From NCBI RefSeq assembly GCF_001696685.1, contig NZ_MBFG01000011.1:1-58984 (forward strand): DNA of 58,984 nucleotides. The letters run 5' to 3'. The position numbers were made by a program, and so were the translations under genes. Of this stretch, positions 8,828-16,873 are shown one piece after another. The stretch's first letter is position 1. The number at the start of each line of letters is the position of its first letter. The notes below the pieces were generated by a model. It did not search any database and was not told the DNA's origin. It worked only from the letters and a program-made list of their open reading frames with translations. Origin of the DNA: Nosocomiicoccus ampullae (lineage in GTDB: Bacteria > Bacillota > Bacilli > Staphylococcales > Salinicoccaceae).

Positions 8828-9409
8828 TTGAAATTAAGAATAGCAATCATCATCATATGTATTGTTTTAATGCTAATGGTGACATCAGTCATAGACAGCT
8901 TTAATCATAATGAGACAGACATACCAGAAAAAGTAGATGTCATTATTATGCTCGGCGGTGGAGATAAGGGTCGCATGGAAAAAGCAGCGGAACTGTATCA
9001 TGAAGGTTACGCGGACTATGTCATTATTACACCAGAGAGTAAAGATATCTACCCACAGAGTACAGAATTTGCTGTGGAGCTGGGTATACCCGAAGATGCC
9101 ATTATAAAAGAATATGAAGCAACGAGTACTTATACTAACGCAGTTGAATCATTCAAGATTATGGATGAATACAGCTTTGACAGTGCCTTAGTTGTCACCA
9201 GCGACTATCACCTGAAGCGGTCCAAATTGATTTACGACAGAGTTAGCGACGGGCAGTACGATTTGAAATATATCGCAGCTCTCAGTGAAGACGGTGAGAA
9301 GTGGAATGAAAGATCTTACTCAGATAGAATCTGGTTTAGTGAATTTTACAAGCTGTGGGGATATTGGCTCGGTTTGTACAACTTTATAGATGAGCCAGAC
9401 ACGGAATGA
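8828..9409 (+). CDS. DUF218 / YdcF-SanA-like membrane-anchored protein
   Basis: A 193-residue DUF218 protein. Residues about 5-22 form a single N-terminal membrane anchor. The domain then shows the family features: VIIMLGGG, a segment RMEKAAELYHEGYA, the motif STYTNAVES, and VVTSDYHLKRS. DUF218 proteins (SanA, YdcF) are linked to envelope integrity, but their reaction is not settled. The start is TTG, supported by GGGAG ten bases upstream. It follows the P450 gene after its own terminator and promoter and has a similar base composition. A link to that P450 is only a guess from position. Confidence 0.8.
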   Translation: MKLRIAIIIICIVLMLMVTSVIDSFNHNETDIPEKVDVIIMLGGGDKGRMEKAAELYHEGYADYVIITPESKDIYPQSTEFAVELGIPEDAIIKEYEATSTYTNAVESFKIMDEYSFDSALVVTSDYHLKRSKLIYDRVSDGQYDLKYIAALSEDGEKWNERSYSDRIWFSEFYKLWGYWLGLYNFIDEPDTE

Positions 9410-9579
9410 TTATTGCAATGAGAAACTCCTTCGTGCATCAAATCCATATCCAATTGATATTACAAGCATGGTAGCATTTTTACGGGAACAAAGAGAGGTT
9501 ATAAGAATATTAAATAAAAGTGTATCTCTCACCTATTATGGACTTATATAATAGTTAGATTGTGTCATTTAGTATCTCT

Positions 9580-9785
9580 ACATCGCCAACTGTTCGATTT
9601 GTTTGTATTTCCTTAGAGAAAGCTATTGAAAAGCTGCCTAAGCAAATAATCTCATGATTCATACGAATCAAGGATTCAAATATCAGCATGGTAACTGGAC
9701 ACAATTACTAGAGCAGAATAATATCAAGCAGAGTATGTCTAGACGTGGAAATTGTTTAGATAATTCATCTATATTGATTGGATGA
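9580..9785 (+). mobile_element. Remnant of an IS3-family transposase (OrfB)
   Basis: Fragments of the rve integrase domain of IS3-family OrfB can be read here. One frame gives PTVRFVCISLEKAIEKLPK. After a frameshift near 9650 an ORF from 9654 to 9785 gives HTNQGFKYQHGNW and then SMSRRGNCLDNSS, the usual HSDQG...MSRKGNCLDNA segment with Asn in place of the catalytic Asp. Both ends and the N-terminal half of the transposase are missing, so it is inactive. It marks past insertion between the DUF218 gene and the LytTR region. No terminal inverted repeats could be identified. Confidence 0.8.
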
Positions 9786-10020
9786 ATGGACTGATTTTTG
9801 TTAAATATATCATTTTATCTAACAAAATCGAATGTAAATAACTAAAAATGTTAAATAAAACTGTTTATTTAACAAATATCATACTAAAAGCAATGAATAT
9901 GTAAAATATAAGCACTTCTCACTATTAGAGAAGTGCTTTTTTACCGGTTATACCGATATTTTTACCACTTACGAATTTTTTAACTGTAATTTTAAATATA
10001 ATTGTATACTGAATTTAGCA
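9786..10020 (+). other. Gene-free stretch with two related palindromes
   Basis: Together with 9410-9580, this fills the gap between the DUF218 and LytTR genes. It holds two inverted repeats built on TGTTAAATA (9798-9825 imperfect, 9849-9874 perfect 11-base arms), a terminator at 9911-9942, and a -10-like TATACT at 10005-10010. Bases 9414-9553 stay open for 45 codons without a start or recognised similarity and may be a gene fragment. Confidence 0.5.
9911..9942 (+). terminator. Rho-independent terminator after the IS remnant
   Basis: AGCACTTCTC / GAGAAGTGCT stem, seven-base loop, then a run of T. Confidence 0.85.
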
Positions 10021-10039
10021 AGTGAGGGAGGGGTCGAAA

Positions 10040-10483
10040 GTGAAGATTAATCTTATTATCGATAGTAGTTTAAATGAAGATGAAGTGAAAGTGCACGCAC
10101 ATAATGCTACTGTTGGCGCACGAGTGTTGTCGTACGTTGACCATTTTACGAAAGACAAAGAAAACATCACTGTGAAATCTGATGATGAATTCACCGTCAT
10201 TAAAAAGATGGATATCGTTTGTGCGGAAGTCCATAACAAAATTCTGACGATTTATACGAGTAAAGAATCTATACAAACGTATAAAAGTCTCACGATGTTT
10301 TTAGATTAATTGAACTCGAATACGTTTATGCAAGTATCTAAGTCTGAGTTATTGAATATCCAGATGATTAAAAAAGTTGAGCCGTCTTTTTCTGGGAATT
10401 TAATTGCAGTCATGTCGAATGGCCAAAAGGTGAATATTTCAAGACGATTTGTATCAATTTTAAAAGAAAGGCTGGGGATTTAA
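10040..10483 (+). pseudogene. LytTR-domain regulator broken by an in-frame stop
   Basis: Reading from GTG 10040 (AGGGAGGGG upstream) gives 89 residues and then TAA at 10307-10309. The same frame continues after the stop for 57 more codons (LNSNTFMQVSKSELLNI ... NGQKVNISRRFVSILKERLGI) to TAA 10481-10483. The whole reads as one LytTR DNA-binding protein of about 147 residues; the stop sits in the middle of the LytTR fold where family members have a charged residue, so GAA to TAA is likely. These short LytTR regulators are usually encoded just before a DUF3021 membrane protein, exactly as here. The truncated product would lack half of the DNA-binding domain. Confidence 0.8.
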
Positions 10484-10858
10484 ATGTTAGGAAATGCATT
10501 AAAGTTTATGGTTCAATCTGTACTAATCGGGAGCTTTATCTATTTAGTTTCACTTATGATTTTAGACCCTTCTAAGGAGATTATGTCAGTATGGATTGCC
10601 TCTTCACTTATCGGACTCGCAACGTGTGCACATTTAACAAAAATGCCACCACATCTTGCTAGACTCATTCAACTCATTGTCGGTACAGTCGCTTTTACAA
10701 TTGTTGCGGTGATGAACGGATGGATATCAGCTACTTTATCGGACATATTATTATACGCCGCTTCAATCATCGTCATTATTTTAATCATCCAAAGTGTATA
10801 TATAATCATGGCAATTCTTGATAGTAGAGAAATTAACAAAAAATTAAAGGATAAATAA
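10484..10858 (+). CDS. DUF3021 family membrane protein
   Basis: A 124-residue protein with four predicted membrane segments (about residues 10-28, 36-50, 62-80, 86-112) and a charged C-terminal tail. This size, topology and its position directly after a LytTR regulator identify DUF3021. In such pairs the membrane protein is thought to modulate the LytTR factor, and the pair often controls an adjacent ABC exporter. It starts at the first base after the regulator's final stop, with AGAAAGG-CTGGGG upstream. Because the regulator is interrupted here, this gene may be on its way to loss although its own frame is intact. Confidence 0.75.
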   Translation: MLGNALKFMVQSVLIGSFIYLVSLMILDPSKEIMSVWIASSLIGLATCAHLTKMPPHLARLIQLIVGTVAFTIVAVMNGWISATLSDILLYAASIIVIILIIQSVYIIMAILDSREINKKLKDK

Positions 10859-10861
10859 CAC

Positions 10862-10895
10862 AGTGCCACTGAGCTTCTCGGTGGCACTTTTATTT
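10862..10895 (+). terminator. Rho-independent terminator after DUF3021
   Basis: Stem AGTGCCACTGAG / CTCGGTGGCACT with a three-base loop, followed by TTTTATTT. Confidence 0.85.
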
Positions 10896-10973
10896 CTCAC
10901 TTACTATATATATGTTGAAAAACACAGTTTTCATAATGTAGTATTATACACATAACGAATATAGGAGGCACTT

Positions 10974-11872
10974 ATGGGACTAAATATTAATCATCTATCA
11001 AAACAGTTCGGCGATTTTACAGCTGTTGACAATTTAAACTTTATGTCCAAGAAGGGGATATGTATGGCTTACTTGGTGGAAATGGCGCAGGTAAAACGAC
11101 AACGTTTCGTATGATCTTAAATATATTAAAACCAACGAGTGGTTCTGTAACGTTTAACGATAAAAAAATCGATTACAACTTTACAGACTACATTGGATAT
11201 TTGCCTGAAGAGCGTGGATTACATCCAAAACTAACTGTTGAAGAGCAAGTGCTTTATCTGGCGCAACTTAAAAACATGTCTAAACAAGACGCTAAAAAGC
11301 AATTAGAATATTGGCTAGAGCGCTTTAAAGTATCTGAAAACATGAAGAAAAAAATCGGAGCGTTATCTAAAGGGAACTAGCAAAAAATTCAACTCATTGC
11401 GAGTATTATCCATAATCCAAAGTTACTCATACTCGACGAGCCGTTTTCTGGATTAGACCCGGTTAACGTAGAATTATTAAAAGAAGCGGTCAAAGAGTTA
11501 AACAAAAATGGTGCGACGATTATTTTTAGTACACATCGTATGGAACACGTTGAAGAGTTATGTGAATCAATTTGTATTTTAAAACGTGGGAAACAAGTCG
11601 CAGAAGGCTCTATTAAATCTATTAAAGATGACTTTAAGCAAAAAACGATATTCATTCGTGGTACGCATGACGTATCTTTCTTAAAAGATCATCTAGGTGT
11701 TTTATCTTACAATAAAAAGAATGATTTAGTAACACTAAAAATTGAAGATGAAACATTTGCTCAACCGATTTACGATCGCGTAACACCACTTGGTTATTTT
11801 AGTGAGTTTAGCGTAAAAGATCCGACGTTAAACGAAATATTTATAAGTAAAGTGGGTGAGCACGATGAATAA
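10974..11872 (+). pseudogene. NatA-like ABC transporter ATPase, broken by frameshift and amber stop
   Basis: The gene should start at ATG 10974 (AGGAGG upstream) with LNINHLSKQFGDFTAV. Near 11043 a single A is missing (TTTATG where TTTAATG would keep frame), and the reading continues in another frame as VQEGDMYGLLGGNGAGKTTT (Walker A). A TAG at 11378-11380 then interrupts SKGN-stop-QKIQL, where the family has Gln; CAG to TAG explains it. Downstream the Walker B (LLILDEPFSGLDPVN) and H-loop (STHRM) regions are intact. With two independent lesions the ATPase is almost certainly inactive. The intact permease gene overlaps its end. Confidence 0.88.
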
Positions 11873-13073
11873 ATTTTTAGCGACGTTATTGTCGACGTAT
11901 ATACAAAAAATTAAAGCGAAATCGTTTATAATTACGACGCTATTACTCGTTCTGTTCGTATTTGCAGGTATGAACTTCGACAAAATTTTAAATCTATTTG
12001 ATAGTGAAGATGAAAAAACAGTAATAACGATAGAAGCGACAGAAGAAGATAAAAAAGTCGTTACGGATGTTATTACGTCGTTCGACGATACGATTCTAAT
12101 AGAGCCAGATGCTAAGAACGTATTAGAAATCGATTCTGAAGAGCTACCAATCAAAGCAACGCTAACTTCTGACGGCGAATTATCTAACGATAACCGTCAA
12201 GCGATAGAGTTTGCTCTTGATGAGTTAAATAAAATCTACGTGACAAATGCGATTGATATCTCTGAAGAGGATTTAGCGTTACTTGATTCACGTGTAGATT
12301 TAACTGTCAAAAGTAGTGACTCTGACGGTGAAGGGGAAGTAGAAGAAGGCGGAGTTTTCGAAAGTGAGAACTTACTGAATTTAGTTATTATTTATGCCGT
12401 CATTATGCTTATGTTCTTTATCATCATTGGATATACGAGTCAAATCGCAACGGAAATTGCTCAAGAAAAATCATCACGAGTCATTGAAATGATCGTATCA
12501 AGTATATCTCCAACGCAGCACGTATTAGCGAAAGTAAGTGCGATTATACTCGTATCTTTCACACAGATATTGATTGTGATTGGTCTAGGGCTAATTGCAT
12601 TTAAAACGTCTTCTTTACAAGAGACGTTATCAGAATTTGAATTAGTTTCAAATGAACACACTGTACCAATTATCGTTTACTCTGTTGTATTTTTAGTGCT
12701 CGGATTATTACTATATTTAATATTTGCAGCATTACTTGGATCGTTTATATCGCGTATGGAAGACTTACAGCAAGGACTCATGCCTCTCACGTTTATTTCA
12801 ATCGGTGGATTTTATATCGGTCTATTTAACATCATGAATAGTGACGGAACTTTACTCAAGATAAGTAGTTATGTCCCGTTCTTTACACCGTATACAATGC
12901 CTGTACGTCTTCTTAACTTAGATACACCGATGAGCGTCATATATATCGGTATCGCAATTCTCGCGATTTCAGTCATATTATTGCTGTTCTTAACGACGAC
13001 AGTGTACAAACGAAACGTGTTAATGAACGATTCTAATATATTAAAATCGATTAAAAAAATGAAAAATATGTAA
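11865..13073 (+). CDS. NatB-like ABC-2 permease
   Basis: A 402-residue ABC-2 type permease. One membrane segment lies near residues 20-40. A hydrophilic extracellular loop of about 130 residues rich in Asp and Glu follows, then five or six membrane helices (from about residue 170). The segment EIAQEKSSRVIEMIVSSISP is the cytoplasmic coupling helix of NatB/YhaP proteins. The start is ATG 11865 or GTG 11856, both overlapping the end of the ATPase pseudogene. Related NatAB systems export sodium or other small compounds. Without its ATPase it cannot work unless another NatA serves it. The reading frame is undamaged, so the loss may be recent. Confidence 0.85.
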   Translation: MNKFLATLLSTYIQKIKAKSFIITTLLLVLFVFAGMNFDKILNLFDSEDEKTVITIEATEEDKKVVTDVITSFDDTILIEPDAKNVLEIDSEELPIKATLTSDGELSNDNRQAIEFALDELNKIYVTNAIDISEEDLALLDSRVDLTVKSSDSDGEGEVEEGGVFESENLLNLVIIYAVIMLMFFIIIGYTSQIATEIAQEKSSRVIEMIVSSISPTQHVLAKVSAIILVSFTQILIVIGLGLIAFKTSSLQETLSEFELVSNEHTVPIIVYSVVFLVLGLLLYLIFAALLGSFISRMEDLQQGLMPLTFISIGGFYIGLFNIMNSDGTLLKISSYVPFFTPYTMPVRLLNLDTPMSVIYIGIAILAISVILLLFLTTTVYKRNVLMNDSNILKSIKKMKNM

Positions 13074-13075
13074 AA

Positions 13076-13107
13076 TAAAAGCCGATGGGATATCCCATCG
13101 GCATTTT
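13076..13107. terminator. Bidirectional terminator between the permease and the DUF1002 gene
   Basis: An 11-base inverted repeat GCCGATGGGAT / ATCCCATCGGC at 13081-13102 with A/T tracts on both sides serves the two convergent genes. Confidence 0.8.
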
Positions 13108-13109
13108 GC

Positions 13110-14081
13110 TTAGTTAAATAAGTTTTTAATGGATTCAAATAGTGATCTAAAGAATGATTTAATAGACTCGATGATCCCTTGTCCTTCTTCACTTTCAGCG
13201 AAGTCTTTAATATCGTTACCTAAGTTTTTCGCTTTATCTTTTGCGTCTTTAAAAGCATCACTATCTTTAATTTGGTTAAGTAAGTTTTTAGAACTTTCTA
13301 AGATTTTTGTTGCAGATTCTTCATTGAAAAATCCTGAGTTTTTAATTTGGATAATAATGTTAATGATTTGAGTTTTTTGTTCTTCAGTCACGATGCCATC
13401 GAGTCCGTTGTCTTTAATTTTTTCATCGACAATTTGACGGATGTCGTCTTCTGTGAGGTTTGCACCGTTGTTAATTTGGTTAATGATCGTAATTTTGATT
13501 TCGGTAATTGCTTTGTTTAATTGTGCTTCACTAAAGCCGTCTTTACCTTCGTTTTCAGACGTGATGTCTGAGATTGTGTTTAATTCATCTTGAGCGTTTT
13601 TCGTATATTCAGGATTTAAACTATCCCCTTGGACTTCATACGCTTTATAAATTCCTGTTAACGCTGATTCTCCTGTAACGTCGTGTGGTGCAGCGATTAC
13701 GACATCTGCATTAGTCACACCTGCTGTAATCAGTGCGTTTTGATAAGTTTGTGGACTAATTTGAGTGATTTTACCGTACGTTTCGTCGATATCAATTTTT
13801 AGTCCGCCAGAGTTCTTCTCCATAATGCGAATACTAGAGAATAAAATACTGTCGTCATATCGATAGTTAATATATTTTTCAGTGTCGTTACCATATACGT
13901 AATCGACGATGTCATCATCTTTAGTTCCTAATAATTTTGCTATTTGCTCTTTTTGGGGTGAATCTTTAAGACCAGCACCATAAATTGTGACGCTTTCTTT
14001 CCATGCGCTTGCAGCGAGAGCTGGTGTTGCGAGTGTAATCGTTAATAAAAGCGATGCGATTACTGCTATCCACTTTTTCAT
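13110..14081 (-). CDS. Secreted DUF1002 protein (YpuA-like)
   Basis: A 323-residue protein with a clear Sec signal peptide: MKKW, a hydrophobic core (IAVIASLLLTITL) and ATPALAAS with a likely cut after ALA. The mature part starts with ESVTIYGAGL and matches DUF1002 (Bacillus YpuA): an N-terminal alpha/beta region, then long amphipathic helices. The last 60 residues are helical and rich in Lys, Asp and Ser and end in FFRSLFESIKNLFN. Function of the family is unknown. The start at 14081 is chosen over 14147 because GAGAGG precedes it and it opens the signal peptide. Transcribed divergently from the SOS polymerase. Confidence 0.82.
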   Translation of the reverse strand: MKKWIAVIASLLLTITLATPALAASAWKESVTIYGAGLKDSPQKEQIAKLLGTKDDDIVDYVYGNDTEKYINYRYDDSILFSSIRIMEKNSGGLKIDIDETYGKITQISPQTYQNALITAGVTNADVVIAAPHDVTGESALTGIYKAYEVQGDSLNPEYTKNAQDELNTISDITSENEGKDGFSEAQLNKAITEIKITIINQINNGANLTEDDIRQIVDEKIKDNGLDGIVTEEQKTQIINIIIQIKNSGFFNEESATKILESSKNLLNQIKDSDAFKDAKDKAKNLGNDIKDFAESEEGQGIIESIKSFFRSLFESIKNLFN

Positions 14082-14191
14082 ATATAAACATACCTCTCTT
14101 ACTTCTAAATTTGTTTTAAGGATACTATATTCATTGTCGTTATACAAAAGATAAGGTATTTACGCTTCGTAAAAATATGTTATTCTAATAT

Positions 14192-14205
14192 AGAACATAT
14201 GTTCG
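14192..14205. promoter_or_regulatory. LexA (SOS) operator
   Basis: AGAACATATGTTCG matches the Gram-positive SOS box CGAAC-N4-GTTCG with a perfect GAAC-ATAT-GTTC core. It lies 17 bases before the polymerase start and overlaps the presumed promoter. Confidence 0.85.
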
Positions 14206-14221
14206 TATTAGGAGGTAGCGT

Positions 14222-15484
14222 ATGTACAATTATCATTTATGTCCAAAGAGAGATATATTTTGTATCGATCAGAAAAGTTTCTTTGCGAGTGTATCTTGTA
14301 TTATGAATGGATGGGATCCGAATACGACGTACCTCGCGGTCGTTGGTGATGTTGATTCGATGGGGTCTGTCGTATTAGCAGCAACACCAAAGATGAAAGA
14401 ACTCGGTATTAAAACAGGATCGAGACATTTTGAAATACCAAAAGGCGAACATATTAAAGTTATTAATCCTTCGATGAAAACCTATTTAACGTATTCAAAG
14501 CGTATTACAGAAATTGCTTTACAATACGTTGCACCTGAAGATTTTCATCAATATTCGATTGACGAATTTTTTATGGATGTGACAGATAGTTATCATTTAT
14601 TTGCTGAAACACCGTATGCGTTAGCTGAAATGTTAAAAGCACATATTTATAGAGAAACGAAAATTGACTGTGCGATTGGGATTGGAGATAACGTGTTGTT
14701 AAGTAAAGTATCTTTAGATATTGAAGCAAAGAAAATGCCGAGCGGTATTACAGAGTGGCGCTATCATGACATTCCTGCAAAACTGTGGCCGATTACACCG
14801 TTAAGAGATTTTTTTGGTATTAATAAACGTTCAGAAAAGAAATTGAATCAGCGGGGTATATTTACTGTTAAAGACTTAGCACTTTATCCGGTAGAATATT
14901 TAAAAAGAGATTTTGGCGTGATTGGAATCGACTGGCATATGCACGCAAACGGTATTGATTTTAGTAAATTAAGTGAAAAACACAATGCGAAAAGCCCGAC
15001 AATCGCAAAAAGTCAAATACTAATGAGAGATTATCAATTTCACGAATTATATGTCGTCTTACTCGAGCACGTGGATGAGGTCATCCATCGACTTCGTTTA
15101 ATGAATAAGCGCGCACGAACGATACATTTTCAAGTGTCGACAAAATTCGGGAAATCGTACGGTAAACAATTTACAATTGATGAAGGGACACATGACGAAA
15201 ACGAAGTGATGTTTGGCATTTGGATGCGACTGACAAAAATTGCTGATACAGACGCACTGTATCGTACGATTAGTGTTAGCTTAACGAATTTAATTCGTAA
15301 TGATTATATACAAGGTAATTTATTTAAAGATAATGAAAAAGAGTATAAACGAGATCAACTGTTAAAGACAATTGACGAATTAAAAGTGAAATACGGAACA
15401 CTTAGTGTGATGCGTGCGTTAAGTATGACAGAAGCCTCGACGTTAAAACTAAGAGAAGGGTTAATTGCGGGTCATAAACGCTAA
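14222..15484 (+). CDS. Y-family DNA polymerase (UvrX/YqjW, UmuC-like)
   Basis: A 420-residue translesion polymerase. The first catalytic Asp lies in IFCIDQKSFFASV, and the second acidic cluster in YSIDEFFMDVT (the SIDE motif). A helix-hairpin-helix region follows around residues 195-235 (FGINKRSEKKLNQRG) and a little-finger domain at the C-terminus. Length and the early DQKSFFASV segment place it with UvrX/YqjW (PolY2) rather than DinB. These enzymes copy past damaged bases and raise mutation under SOS. AGGAGG lies five bases before the ATG, and a LexA box just upstream gives direct evidence of DNA-damage control. Confidence 0.9.
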   Translation: MYNYHLCPKRDIFCIDQKSFFASVSCIMNGWDPNTTYLAVVGDVDSMGSVVLAATPKMKELGIKTGSRHFEIPKGEHIKVINPSMKTYLTYSKRITEIALQYVAPEDFHQYSIDEFFMDVTDSYHLFAETPYALAEMLKAHIYRETKIDCAIGIGDNVLLSKVSLDIEAKKMPSGITEWRYHDIPAKLWPITPLRDFFGINKRSEKKLNQRGIFTVKDLALYPVEYLKRDFGVIGIDWHMHANGIDFSKLSEKHNAKSPTIAKSQILMRDYQFHELYVVLLEHVDEVIHRLRLMNKRARTIHFQVSTKFGKSYGKQFTIDEGTHDENEVMFGIWMRLTKIADTDALYRTISVSLTNLIRNDYIQGNLFKDNEKEYKRDQLLKTIDELKVKYGTLSVMRALSMTEASTLKLREGLIAGHKR

Positions 15485-15570
15485 AAAAGCGTTATAAATT
15501 ATGCTATAATAATAGATTGATATTAAGTTATGCATGAAAATGGTATGAATAGAATACTATCGTTAAATAA

Positions 15571-15579
15571 TGCTATACT
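15571..15579 (+). promoter_or_regulatory. Extended -10 promoter of the fem genes
   Basis: TGC-TATACT forms an extended -10 element 41 bases before the chosen femA start. The -35 region is weak. It rules out translation from the longer 15587 frame if transcription begins near 15586. Confidence 0.55.
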
Positions 15580-15619
15580 TTAAGCGATGAAACGAGTATA
15601 CGATAAAGGATTGAAACGA

Positions 15620-16858
15620 ATGGAGTTTGTAGAACTTACACAAGAAGAATTTGGACAATATACGAAAGAAAACTTTAGTCATTTTACACAGACGTTAGAT
15701 AACTATCGTTTAAAGCAAGATGAAGGCACAGAGAGTTATCTCGTCGGTTTAAAACATGATGGTGAAGTAAAAGCAGCGTGTTTAGTTACGCTCGGTCGTG
15801 TAATGAAATTCTTTAACTTTGCTTATACGAACCGTGGTCCAGTGTTAGATTACAGTGACGAAAAAATCGTTAAAGCATTTTTTAGAGGTCTAGAATCATT
15901 TTTAAAAAATAAAAAAGTCGTGTATCTTCGTGTAGATCCATATGTCGTACTAAATATACGTGATCACGACGGAAATATTCTAGAAGAAAAAGATAGTCAT
16001 CAATTATTTGATACGTTTAAAAATCTCGGGTATGACCATGACGGATTTACAGTTGGCTTTAGCCCAGACACTCAAATTAGATGGCATTCAACATTAGATT
16101 TAAAAGATAAGACTGAAAAAGAAATATTTAATGACTTTGATCAACTACGTAAACGTAATATTAAAAAAGCTGAAAAAGATGGAATTAAAGTTAAATATCT
16201 CGATTTAGATGACATCGATATATTTACTGACTTTATGGAAGATACAAGTGAGATGAAAGAATTCTTTGACCGTGGACCGAAGTTTTACAAGTCACGTAAA
16301 CAATATTTCGGTGACAACGTTATGATTCCACTCGCGTATGTTGATTTAAACGAGTATGTGGATACGTTACAGTCTGACGTCCAAAAAATGCAAAGAGATT
16401 TAAACAAAGCAGAAAAACAGTTAGAACGTCATCCAGATAATAAGAAAGCACAAAACAAAGTAAAGAACTTTAAAGAACAACTTGCTAACATTGAAAAGAA
16501 ATTAGAGGAAGGTCTAAAATTTCGTGAAACTCACGGTGAAGAGTTGCCGGTTGCAGCGAGTTATTATATCAATACACCACATGAAGTTGCATATTTAGCT
16601 GGAGGTACTGCAAATGAATTTAGACATTTTGCAGGAAGCTATAGTATCCAATGGGAAATGATTAAATACGCTATAGAACATGGCGTAGATATATATAATT
16701 TCTACGGAATTAGTGGGAAGTTTACAGAAGATGCTGAAGATTACGGCGTCATTCAATTTAAGAAAGGCTTTAATGCAACAGTTAACGAATATATTGGTGA
16801 CTTTGTAAAACCGGTGAATAAACTCGCATTTAAAGCATACCAATTACTAAAGAAATAG
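15620..16858 (+). CDS. femA: FemA-like peptidoglycan interpeptide aminoacyltransferase
   Basis: A 412-residue FemABX protein that resembles staphylococcal FemA from end to end: MEFVELTQEEFG at the start, HFTQTLDNYRL, NRGPVLDY, RWHSTLDLKDKTE, DQLRKRNIKKAEKDG, and near the end FYGISGKFTEDAEDYGV. Two GNAT-like subdomains are separated by a helical coiled-coil arm (about residues 250-305) used for tRNA or partner contact. FemA adds glycines 2 and 3 to the Lys side chain of lipid II-Gly in Staphylococcus. ATG 15620 is preferred: it matches the family start and AAAGGA lies 11 bases upstream. First gene of a fem row. Residue specificity in this organism is not known. Confidence 0.88.
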   Translation: MEFVELTQEEFGQYTKENFSHFTQTLDNYRLKQDEGTESYLVGLKHDGEVKAACLVTLGRVMKFFNFAYTNRGPVLDYSDEKIVKAFFRGLESFLKNKKVVYLRVDPYVVLNIRDHDGNILEEKDSHQLFDTFKNLGYDHDGFTVGFSPDTQIRWHSTLDLKDKTEKEIFNDFDQLRKRNIKKAEKDGIKVKYLDLDDIDIFTDFMEDTSEMKEFFDRGPKFYKSRKQYFGDNVMIPLAYVDLNEYVDTLQSDVQKMQRDLNKAEKQLERHPDNKKAQNKVKNFKEQLANIEKKLEEGLKFRETHGEELPVAASYYINTPHEVAYLAGGTANEFRHFAGSYSIQWEMIKYAIEHGVDIYNFYGISGKFTEDAEDYGVIQFKKGFNATVNEYIGDFVKPVNKLAFKAYQLLKK

Positions 16859-16873
16859 AGAGTGATGGAAACT

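Noticed and set aside
9414..9553. Open frame reading ASNPYPIDITSMVAFLREQ after the DUF218 gene
   Set aside because: It has no start codon or Shine-Dalgarno, and I cannot assign a family. It is mentioned only as a possible gene fragment.
10974..11380. natA expressed through programmed frameshifting
   Set aside because: A second, independent lesion (TAG 11378) lies downstream and there is no slippery heptamer at 11043.
15478..15495. Terminator after the Y-family polymerase (AACGCT-AAAA-AGCGTT)
   Set aside because: The stem is short and no T run follows, so I could not support it.
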